Source of the DNA: Persicaria tinctoria
Lineage: Eukaryota > Streptophyta > Magnoliopsida > Caryophyllales > Polygonaceae
Reading direction: 5' to 3'
Assembly: GCA_037127255.1 (NCBI GenBank)
Contig: JBANSL010000014.1
Span: 72,213,646 to 72,277,645, forward strand
DNA length: 64,000 nucleotides
Below, piece after piece: positions 22,796-32,401 of this stretch. Made by a program: the position numbers and the translations under genes. Below the pieces are notes generated by a model. The model ran no database searches and was not told the DNA's origin. It worked only from the letters and a program-made list of their open reading frames with translations. Within the stretch, counting starts at the first letter, position 1. Every line of letters starts with the position of its first letter.

Positions 22796-23117
22796 TCAGA
22801 GGAGATCAACTTCTAATCTTGTAAATGACACTCTTGTAGTTAGAAATAGCCAATATATATATTTATAATACAAAATACATTGTTTTTTTCTACATAAATC
22901 ATTTCTTTCATCTTTTGGTATTTTCTTACACCCATTTTTTTTTTTATCATTCTATAAGCATTTCAAAACAAGATACATTACCTAACAATAAGAACTGCCA
23001 TCATCATATATAGGAGAAAATCGCCAATTTGTTGTTTCCGACACTTAGAAGACGGACATCTATATATCGCCATGGAAAATCTTCAAGAATGGACCACATA
23101 GATCATCTACTAATTCT

Positions 23118-23352
23118 CACATGGGGTTGCACCCGGCTCGATCGCAACTATATATAAGAGGACTTGACTCTTTCAGTTATATCATCAATCAAGGCATTCT
23201 TTAACTTTCATCCCTTTACAAATCTTGATCCAAAAAAAAAATCCTCAAATCTTTGTACTTTTCCTTTCATTTTCATAAATTCATACAAAATTATCAGCAA
23301 GAAGAAGCTAATCAAGATGGCTAGGAAGGAGATCAGCACCTACTCTTGTAGG
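23118..23352 (+). pseudogene. SAUR copy 4 relic: promoter kept, coding region deleted
   Basis: TAATTCTCACATGGGG (CACATG 23118-23123) and TATATATAA (23149-23157) match the other SAUR promoters. The leader and the first codons also match, but the start codon is ATT (AAAATTATCAGCAAGAAG). After AAGATGGCTAGGAAG the sequence jumps to GGAGATCAGCACCTACTC, which is the sequence just after the stop codon in the intact copies. Nearly the whole domain has been removed by one deletion. Confidence 0.85.
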
Positions 23353-23384
23353 AAAATGTATCTAATATATATGCAGAGCACTAA

Positions 23385-24890
23385 ATCATTTTATTTCTAT
23401 TGAAATCATTCCTTCCATATTTATTTATCATTCTATAATAGACCTGTAAATCGGATCATTCGGGTCGGGTTTGGGTCGGATCATTTGGGGTAAAACCGGT
23501 TTCGGGAAAACGGGTCTCGGGTAGATCCGGGTTAACTCAAGATCAGGTTTGGCCCGATTTCGGGTCAATTTCGGGTTTGTCAAGTTTTTTATTTTTTTTT
23601 TATAAAAATTCGTATTTTGATGACTTTATAAATTAATTAATTTTAATAATATATAATTATAAATTAATTAATTTTATTAATATACTAATTATTAAACTTA
23701 CCATAATATGACTTTGAGATTTTGTTGGCTTTTTATTAATTAGTAAAAGTATTGTTTTAACAAATCGGGCGGGTCAGTCGGGTCACCGGGTCGAAATCAT
23801 TTTATTTCTATTGAAATCATTCCTTCCATATTTATTTATCATTCTAAAATAGACCTGTCAATCGGATCATTCGGGTCGGGTCATTTCGGGTAAAACAGGT
23901 TTCGGGTAGATCCGGGTTAACTCAAGATCAGGTTTGGCCCGATTTCGGGTCAAATCGGGTCAATTTTGGGTTTGTCAAGTTTTTTGTTTTTTTTATAAAA
24001 ATTCGTATTTTGATGACTTTATAAATTAATTAATTAATTTTAATAATATATAATTATAAGTTAATTAATTTTATTAATATACTAATTACTAAACTTACCA
24101 TAATATGACTTCGTACGCGATGTCCTATCTATCAGTCGGCGATGTCATTCTTCTTCGATCTCTAGCTCTGCCACTAAAGACAAAAGAGAGGTGACCATGT
24201 CTGTATGAATTGGACAAGATCCGTCTATCTTGACTGCGGGGCTCAACTGCTTAGACCGGGACTATTCTCTGGGTTAGGATCAAGGGTCACTCGAGCAGCT
24301 CCGTGCTAGCCTAGCTCTTCCAGTATGACGAATGCTTTCCTTAACAAGGGGAAACTAAAAAAAAAGAGTTGCCACGGCCATTACATGACTTCCTACTGTT
24401 CTTATTCTTTCTTAAGTAGGGCGGCCAATCTACGAAGAGACGTTCGACTCCACGTGTTCGCGAAAGAGTTCTGAAAGTAGCAAGACGAGTGAATGAAGGC
24501 GTTGTAAGCGGTAGTGAATACTCGTTCCATGGAGACAAACCCCTCCGGCGTAAACGTTCCGTCATTATAAGACTGAACTCGCTGTGAACCCTTTCGATTA
24601 TTATGAGATTTTCTTGGCTTTTTATTAATTAGTAAAAGTATTGTTTTAACAAATCGGGCAGGTCAGTCGGGTCACCGGGTCGAAACCCATTTGACCCAGA
24701 AAAATATCGTGTTTTCGGGTTCGGGTCCAAAAAAAAATTCGGACCTTGACCCCAAAAATTCCAGACATTCGGATCGGGTTATGTTTTGACCCCAGATAAA
24801 TATCGGGTTTTAAAAAAAAATCGGGTCTTGACCCAAAAAATTTCGAACGTTCGGATCGGATTATGTCAACAATTTAAAAAAAAAATGGTT
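23385..24890. repeat. Tandemly duplicated CGGGT-rich element
   Basis: AAATCATTTTATTTCTATTG begins both 23385 and 23796, and the following about 300 bp (GACCTGT-AATCGGATCATTC, GGGTTAACTCAAGATCAGG, CTAATTA-TAAACTTACC) is repeated. The first copy is continuous through TTGTTGGCTTTTTATTAATT. The second is split by an insertion at about 24112-24603 and resumes TCTTGGCTTTTTATTAATT. The CGGGT-rich motif cluster is typical of non-autonomous hAT-like repeats. Confidence 0.75.
24112..24603. other. Probable organelle-derived (mitochondrial) DNA insertion
   Basis: About 490 bp of near-50% GC sequence with no repeat character interrupts the second copy of the AT-rich duplicated element. The continuous copy shows the empty site (ATATGACTTTGAGATTTTG). 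There is no clear target duplication, as expected for end-joined organelle DNA. The composition and sequence flavour resemble plant mitochondrial intergenic DNA, but no gene in it is recognised. Confidence 0.5.
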
Positions 24891-25200
24891 GTAGGATTGT
24901 AAGCCCCGTTCGGTTAGGTTCAGGACCCAAGTGGATAACTGTAATATTTGGCCATAAATCTCTTTGGATGGGAAGGGGTTCAAAGGCTCCACACATGTCT
25001 TAGCCCTATCCAGTTAAGGAAGGCCCAAACCGGCCCAAAGAGAAACCTGTTTCCAGGATTGCATTAATGCAAACAAGGCCCGGGGACTTTCCTGTGTTCG
25101 GGCCCGTTACCAGGCACACAACACAACCACTTCATTCCTACGACGATTCAATTGAAGAAACATATTTTATAAAACGATGAGAAATATAGTCAAAGTTTCG
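24891..25200. other. Unclassified repeat-like sequence
   Basis: Begins AGCCCCGTTCGGTTAGG, like one end of a Tourist-type element, but no matching inverted end was found. Confidence 0.35.
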
Positions 25201-25251
25201 ATGTGGGATTGAAGAAAAAAATTTAGAACAGTACTTTCGAAAGGGAAAAAA

Positions 25252-25551
25252 ATGATCAGTACTTAGAAGTGGTCAATAGAGAAGGGACACTTCGTCGTCT
25301 ACACACCTGATGAAAGGCGATTTGCACTTCCCTTGGCCTGTCTTCAACCCAATATTTTGAGCTCCTAAGAATGGCGGAGGAGGAGTTCGGATTGGCTGGA
25401 GATGGGATCATCACCTTGCCATGTGACTCGGTTCGGTTAGAGTATGCAATCTCTGTCATTCAACGAGGCATTGGAACTAGTCGAAGCGTTGCTGAACTGC
25501 ACATCATCAGCTATACCTCATCAACAAGTGCCTATCATCAGTTGTTGCTAA
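25252..25551 (+). pseudogene. SAUR copy 5, pseudogene
   Basis: DNA matches the intact SAURs from ATGATCAGTACT to the stop region GTTGTTGCTAATCAAAGG. Codon 5 is a stop (ATG ATC AGT ACT TAG). The N-terminal basic region is deleted to KGHFVVYTPDERRFALPLAC. A frameshift follows before AEEEFGLAGDGIITLPCDS, and the C-terminus is shifted again. It has no recognisable upstream promoter block. Confidence 0.9.
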
Positions 25552-25559
25552 TCAAAGGA

Positions 25560-26490
25560 GATCATCTCCTATATGTTCTTGTAAATTACTCTCTTCTTCA
25601 TTAGAAGTTAGAACAATTGAATATTAACATTACAAGTACAATGATAATCCTGCAGCCTTCAAAACTGCCAAGAATTTCAAGTAGTTAACAATGGGAATTA
25701 CTAAAATCACATCCAAAAAAAATCCCCAAATTTATTATTGCTGAGTTATTGTTTTGATCATCTTGTTTTCATAATTTTTTAAGAACATTTATTTTACATA
25801 TTGAAGCTTTGGTTGCAGCTTCTGCAAATCAAAGGTGCAAACTTCCCTTTTAAGATCACTGCAGAATATGGAAGAAAGAAAAAAACGAGAAAAATAAAAA
25901 AAAAAGAACAAGTTTAGCTCAATCTATATAAATTATAAAGGCTTACAGTTTTGTTGAATTTTATGGATTTCCATTTAAATGATTATAAATGAAAATTATG
26001 CAATCAAATTTCTTGGTCACTCCTAATATTTTAATTTGATTAAAAAGAAGGAGGAGGAAAACTTATTTATTTGATGAAATAAAATAAAAGAGAGTTATGG
26101 AGGGCATGTCTTCTAAACTTGTTTCTGAAATACATGTTTTCCCTACCGACTACTTTGTAGCACTCCACTTTCATATTCAATTATTCATATTTTTCCTCCT
26201 TGCCAATTTGTAGGGTTGTTATATAAATTAACTAGTTCAAACTCAGTTCGATGAAAGCATGGCTCGAGTCCGTTTATTTGCTAAAATTGAGTATGAGTAC
26301 ATTTCAGCTCGATTTAATCTCAAATTTCGTAAAATTTATAAAATTTCGTTCAATGTACTATCTCATTAGAAAGTAAGGTGTCTATTTTGGGTTAATATAA
26401 AGAAAAAAAAATCGGATCGAGCTTGTTTATTTACTAAAAAAGCCGAATTTTAAGCTCGTTTCTAAAAGGAAATCAAAGCCAAAAAGGAAT
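25560..26490. other. AT-rich intergenic sequence
   Basis: Contains a GCTCGA-rich decayed repeat at about 26220-26470, related to the one at 27840-28250. No gene. Confidence 0.45.
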
Positions 26491-26492
26491 GT

Positions 26493-27250
26493 GTTATGAT
26501 CCTATATATTAGGTATTGTATTAGATTAGGGTAAATTGGTAAACTATTGGATTATTCATTTTATGATCAATTACAAGGTAATGTTAGGATCCCATATATT
26601 AGGTACTAGTGTATGTCCCGTCCACTGTACGAGAATATGTTAGCACAATATTATAAAATTACATCTATTATCTATACAAAAAAAATCCTACTATAAATAT
26701 GAAAAAATAAATGAATATGAATTACATTGTGATAACTAAACTAATAACTATCAAAGTGTTTAGAAATATAAGATTAAAATTAATCTAGATCTAAATAACT
26801 CGGTCTACCAAAAAATAATATAGATATAAATAAAATAACTATGCAATAATTAATTTTATATAAATAATTCTTTTCACTAAAAAATAGTCGATATATAAAT
26901 AAAATAACATCTATCAAATATTTGCTACTACGTATCTATTAATATTTGTACATATGGTGATACACTTATATGGCGATTTGTATATATGACAATTTGTGTA
27001 TACATATAGTAATGGTATATGACAAATTTATTACTACTGATATAGTTTTTTCCTTATATAATATTTATTCCTTTATAAGATATTTCATTTATTCAATTAT
27101 ATAAGTTAATGGTAAAATAAAATCATTATTTTTAATTATATAGATTAGAACTATCTAATTATTTTTATTAGATTTTCTTTTTGACGAGAGAAAGCTTTGC
27201 GAGATGCACTCACACGCCGCCACGTAGGCAACAATGCACCGGTTTTAGTA

Positions 27251-27308
<58 letters not shown>

Positions 27309-27486
27309 GATAGATAGATATATAGATAGATAAATTGTATTAGATTAGGGAAGTTTAAGGTATAAATATACCCTTGTACCTTATAATTGATCATAAAATG
27401 AATACCTTAGATTAGGAAAGTTTAGGGTATATTTATGCACTAAACTTCCCTAATCTAATACAGTACCTAATATATGGGATCATAAC
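26493..27486. mobile_element. Fold-back element with long inverted arms and internal insertion
   Basis: The left end GTTATGATCCTATATATTAG and the right end (inverted) GTTATGATCCCATATATTAG match over about 38 bp. Further arm sequence (TTCATTTTATGATCAATTA) also pairs. A second partial copy of the end lies at 26582-26607. The middle (about 26608-27330) is AT-rich and ends in a long TA repeat. GAATGT flanks both sides. Class uncertain. Confidence 0.65.
27252..27334. repeat. TA microsatellite followed by GATA-type repeat
   Basis: About 25 uninterrupted TA units (27252-27302), then TGTATATAGATAGATAGATA repeats. A likely length-polymorphic locus. Confidence 0.95.
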
Positions 27487-27504
27487 AGAATGTCGAAAGA
27501 ATTA

Positions 27505-27797
27505 TGACATGTTTGGTAGTAGATTGTTTTTTGAGAGATGAAGAGATTTATTAGGATGAAGATTGTTTTTGTGCATTATGAGGTTTGATGAGATGAAGAT
27601 CATTTTGTACCGTTGGTGTCTGACGAATGAAGATTATTGTTGAGTAGGTAAGGGAAAAAAGAAAGCAATAATCCCCTCAATCTCAAAAAACAGGATTGTC
27701 CGACAATCCATTTAATCTAATGTCAAACACTACTACACACAACTCGATACATTTCATACAATATCCACATTCTCTGCAATCCTAGCCAAACATGCCC
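27505..27797. mobile_element. Tourist-like MITE, 293 bp
   Basis: The left end TGACATGTTTGGTAGTAG and the inverted right end GGGCATGTTTGGCTAGG pair well. TTA flanks both sides (27502-27504 and 27798-27800). No ORF. Confidence 0.8.
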
Positions 27798-27799
27798 TT

Positions 27800-29809
27800 A
27801 TGTTGAGAGTATTATTGAAAGGTTGGGCAGACAACTAAGGGTGTTATATGAGCCGAGTAGCTCGAGTTTGGCTAGGGTTCGACTCAATAAAAGCTCGGCT
27901 CGAGCTTGTTCATTTTCTAAACAAGCCGAGTATGAACACATTTTTAAGCTCGGTTCAAAGTTCGGCTCGCTCGATTTAAACTCGAATAGCTCAAATTTTG
28001 TGAAATTTCTAAAATTTCACATAAATTACTATGTTATGAGGAAATATGACTGCTTAATACTCGAAAAAAGTTTGGCTCGAACTCGTTCATTTCCTAAACG
28101 AATCGAGTATGAACACATTTTAAAGCTCGAGTCTATATTTAGGGTTGGCTCGAGCTCGACTCGTATTTTAAACGAGCTGATTATGAACAAGAAATACTCG
28201 ACTCGTTGTCTATTCGGAGACATCTGATAAAAGAAATACTCGACTCGAACAACAACCATACGGCAGCGGGCCAAAAGGAAAAAGACAAAAGCTATTGTCC
28301 TACAAATGGAATTAATAAGGTTATTTTGGGGCCATTCACATGCCTTCAATTCAATCCCTTTGTCCTTACCATCCCACCATCACTAATTCACTATACATTT
28401 GCCCACATGATATTATAGATATTCGTAAAATCATAAACAAACCTTTGATAGTTTGATTTTACTTTGATGTCTAGAACAACTACTGTATAAACAAGCTGCA
28501 AGACAAATCGATGAAAATGAAAATACATTTAAAAGTACAAAATTGATCGGGTGAAAACGGGCGATGGGTTTAGAATTATAAACAATTAGCTTTTTTATAT
28601 AAATATGTGTAATTTTTTTATTTGAAAAAATTACTAGAAATAATACGAACTATAATAGCTATAGATCAATATTAATACGAGCTTTAAAAACTACCAAAAA
28701 TAATATAAAGTATTTCACCTTGAACCAATTTTGATACGAAATTAAAAAACTCGGCCGGTCAAACTTTTGATATGGCGATGAAATGTTCGAAAATTTAATA
28801 ACGTTGCATCAAATCAGTAAGCGTTCAGTCTAGTACACCAAATTTGAGTGCAAATTAGATAAGTAAATAAATTATATTTATACATTTTTAATAATATGGT
28901 GGCATGCCTTTAAATTTTCAAACATTCATTTGACGTGTTGAAAAATTGATCAAAAAATAGACCAGAATTTTTTCCGTATCGAAATTGGTTTAATGTGAAA
29001 TAATTTATACTATTATTTTTGTTAGTTTTAAAAGTTCGCTAGTCATGACTGATGATTGGTATTATATTTTATCATTTTTTTATAATATATAAACCTGATA
29101 TATATAAGCTTGTGAAAATTTCAAAGTTGGTCCATTTTTTTTTATAGCTAAATCAATGTACTAGTACACTTTTGAAGTCAATGGAATCTCGGCTAAACTA
29201 ATACACTAGTTGATGGACTTTAGAAGTCTTTCACGGCTCCTCTTGCTCGATCTTAAGAACGCCATCTTTATTTTTATGAAACTGGGTTTTTTGCAATTTT
29301 GAATTTAAAGGGTGGTTTATTACAAAGCGCTCTATTTAAAGGGTGGTTTTCTGCAATTTAGCCTTTTATATATATTCAACATTGTTTCCTGTTATATAAT
29401 TTATTTAATTTTTTATCTTAGTTTCGTTTGATCGGACTCGACTGATATACATCTACCTCAACCCTCTATACATAACTAAATTGATTTAGTTATTAAGATT
29501 CCAAAGAAATCAAGATTATGAACGCGTAGACTTTGCCTCAAGACTCAGAATAAATTGGATTGGCATGACGAGTGACGACCATTGATGAATGATGATGACA
29601 CATTGACACAATATGAATCGGTCAAATAGTCACAAATTTGATAATTAAATCCAGCATTTAAGTTTAAACTTGCAGGCTTGGCATTGTCTGCTACTACTAT
29701 ATACTTTTCTACACCTAGCTTTCCTGGTTAAAATTCACATGAAAAATATTTGGACCCTACCAAAACGCAGCGTTCTATTTGTCCTTTTACAGTCACATTA
29801 TATATGTCA
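27800..29809. other. AT-rich intergenic sequence with a GCTCGA-rich relic
   Basis: 27840-28250 is a decayed GAGCTCGAC-type repeat of the kind found in non-autonomous hAT elements; its ORF is a by-product. 28560-29800 shows only AT-rich sequence plus a short duplicated AAAGGGTGGTTT motif at 29309 and 29337. No gene. Confidence 0.45.
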
Positions 29810-29826
29810 TTATTGTTGATTTTTAC

Positions 29827-29921
29827 ATGAATTGGTAAATAAAGAGCAGCCATTCGGGGTTCGAACCGAAGACCTATTGGAACTGCTCACAAGTCTTTTC
29901 CGGTGAGCCATTCCGAAATGG
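29827..29921 (-). mobile_element. Short tRNA-derived SINE, copy A, with 17-bp target duplication
   Basis: On the minus strand the body reads CCATTTCGGAATGGCTCACC, box A-like TGGCTCACCGG, then GGTTCGAACCCC (box B), and ends TCTTTATTTACC. TTATTGTTGATTTTTAC flanks it on both sides (29810-29826 and 29922-29938), a perfect 17-bp duplication. The body is only 95 bp with no long tail. Confidence 0.88.
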
Positions 29922-30156
29922 TTATTGTTGATTTTTACTCCAACACAAACAATACAAGTTGCATCAACACATTTAATTTATTTTGACAAGTTGTGCAAGC
30001 TAAGTCCATTGATTAAATATAACCAAGTAACCAACCACCTCTCAATTTTCATTATTATAGCTACACATATAATAATTGTATCCGAAAATATTTTATTTTT
30101 CGAATTTTCTTTTCTTACTCGTTTCATAATTTGAGTCAGACGTATTGTAGAGTTAA

Positions 30157-31359
30157 GGGTCGGCTAGGTAACACGGAGCTGATGGGGTAGCTACCTGAAG
30201 TTGATAGAATAGCTGAAGCCTGAAACTGATGGATTAAGTGTGTGTTAAATATATGTTAAATTAGAATTTTCATAAGCTAGTAAGGTGTAGGCGTGGCCAC
30301 GGGTCGGACCCGCCGGGTCGACGGGTTCGATCCGCCGGGTCAAGGGTCAGGGTTGGCCGACCCGAACCCTAACCCTAAATCTCACGGGTTGACGGGTTCG
30401 GGTCGACCCGTTGACCCGGCGGGTTACATTATTTTAAAAAAAAATCATTTTAAAAAAAAAATGACTATTAAAATAAATAAATAAATAATATGTAAAGATT
30501 TTATCTTCACAACACATTTTATCACTTTGATATGAAGTGTTAAAAATGTAGGAAGATTATATCTCCATATTAATTCTTTCATCCACAATAATTTCATTGT
30601 GTGATGTAAGAGAAAAATATGAGAATATATTTCTCAAACTTCATTTCCAACTTAATTTCCAATGTAGGAAACAAGTGAAGTGGAAGAAATGTGGTAGTGA
30701 GATACATATATATAGCCCCATGCCTTCTCATTTCACTTCATATTTTCGATGTGGGACAAAGCCTTTGTCCCACATTGGAAATGAGGGGAAGGAAGGAAGA
30801 CTTCCAACTCTATAAAATGAGAAGAATGGGGTTTATTTGTCTCACATTACACTTTGCATATTAGTTTATGTATTATTGTGAGTTATTTTAAGAATAATTT
30901 ACATAATATTATAAATTTATTTTATTAAAAATAAATTTTTCCAAAAAAAAAATATTTTGAAAAAGCGGGTTGACCCGGCGGGTTGACCCGCCGGGTCACG
31001 GGTTGCAAAACCCCCGACCCTAACCCTAACTCGCTACCCGTCCCCACCCGGCTACCCGTCAACCCGGACCCGCCGGGTCAATGACTCGTACGACCCGCTA
31101 GGTCACGGGTTGACCCGTAACCCGTGGCCACGCCTAGTAAGGTGTTTGGTAACTGAGCTGATGGAGTAGCTGATACAAACTAGCTGATCAGATACGAGAA
31201 AATGAATAGAATTCTTAAAAGCTTTAAGTGGGTACGTAGCGGTTGAAAAAACCAATTTCAAAAGCTAATTAAACTAAAATCTTATATTTATCTTATTTTA
31301 AACTATTAAATATTAAAAATAAAAGCTCCGAAAAACTACCTGTACTGCCCAACGGACCC
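30157..31359. mobile_element. Tourist-like element split by a hAT element
   Basis: Ends are GGGTCGGCTAGGTAAC and, inverted, GGGTCCGTTGGGCAG, with TAA on both flanks (30154-30156 and 31360-31362). The interior repeats AGCTGATG(G)-(A/G)GTAGCT motifs. The hAT element 30288-31136 is inserted within it. Confidence 0.7.
30288..31136. mobile_element. Non-autonomous hAT element with CGGGT-rich ends, 849 bp
   Basis: GTAAGGTG flanks both sides (30280-30287 and 31137-31144), a perfect 8-bp duplication. The ends are perfect inverted repeats TAGGCGTGGCCACGGGT. The CCCTAACCCTAA strings near each end are part of the inverted repeats. An inner hairpin lies near 30750-30780 (GTGGGACAAAGC/GCCTTTGTCCCAC). No transposase. 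Confidence 0.93.
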
Positions 31360-31680
31360 TAAATTGGGATTTAGGATATGTTTTGATAGCATGTTATTAT
31401 GGTTTATAATGCATAATATTCAAACATAGGCTAAATGCCAAGACATTGTGAGTTGTCATTGGTCTTAGTAGCTTATAAAGATCATACACTCCATGCATAA
31501 AGAGAAGACAATATCATTAATTAGGATTAATGTTTCCCATAGAATACAAGTAATTAGATACCAATAGGTTATAGGTGACATGTTTACTTATTTAAGGTAT
31601 TATCAATTATGTGCCAACTTTTAATCATGAAGACAAACAAAGACCCCCAATTGCAACCCCACATACATACAGTAGTAATT

Positions 31681-31958
31681 GCCCCTGGGGCATAGCTCAC
31701 TGGTTGAAAGGTCACCCTACGCTGGGCCTAGAAGCTTCGGGTGGGAGGTTCGATTCCCAGGAGGAGCATTATTTGTTTCTCTTGTGGAGTGGGCCTCCTG
31801 GAGCCAAATGGTATAAAGGGTGGTGGTTGGACTATTAGTGAGGCACATCCCGCGATTTACCTCCCCAAGTCGATGAGGGGCCGAAGACTTGGGGTCCAGG
31901 ACTAGTCTAAGTGTAAGCTTGAGATACCTGGATATTAAAATATATAAAAAAAAAAAAA
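31681..31958 (+). mobile_element. tRNA-derived SINE with poly-A tail (about 280 bp)
   Basis: Box A-like TAGCTCACTGG (31694-31704) and box B GGTTCGATTCC (31748-31758) lie near the 5-prime end. A body of about 170 bp follows and ends in an A-run (about 31946-31958). AGTAGTA occurs before the element and again just after the tail, a short target duplication. The layout fits plant SINEs of the long-bodied kind. Confidence 0.8.
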
Positions 31959-31959
31959 G

Positions 31960-32401
31960 TAGTATGCATTGACATGCAAATCTGAACTGTAAACTCAACC
32001 AAACCCAATAATGCAAACTCATACTGTATCAGTACTACATTGTTGATTGATACCTTTTACCTATCAGCTGTCAGACCATTGTCAGACTACCTTTTCTAGC
32101 TCTAAAACTCAAGCAAATTTAACCACCCTTTCAAGAATGGGCAAATTTCATTTTGACATGTTGTAAAAAAGCACAGTAAAACATGTCTTGTGTTGTGCTC
32201 ACTAGTTTATGTACAAGCCCCTTCAAGCAAAAGCAAAAAATGATGGGATTATTACAGTTCAAAAAAAATAAAAAAATTACCCACAATAGAACAATTGTAT
32301 CAAGAACACCCAAGAAAAAATAAGAATGATACACAAATGTTGTAACAATAATGTGTGCAAAATTATACATCTACCCATAGACATCGACTTTTTTCGGAGA
32401 T
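31960..32401. other. 3-prime flank of the ARO gene
   Basis: No gene. Probably includes the 3-prime UTR of the minus-strand ARO gene. Confidence 0.5.

Noticed and set aside
27823..28349. 134-aa plus and 106-aa minus frames
   Set aside because: Both come from a GCTCGA-repeat relic; the repeated peptide pattern reflects the DNA repeat and not a protein family.
30364..31032. CCCTAACCCTAA strings suggesting telomere repeats
   Set aside because: Only two units at each place, and they form part of the inverted ends of the hAT element at 30288-31136.
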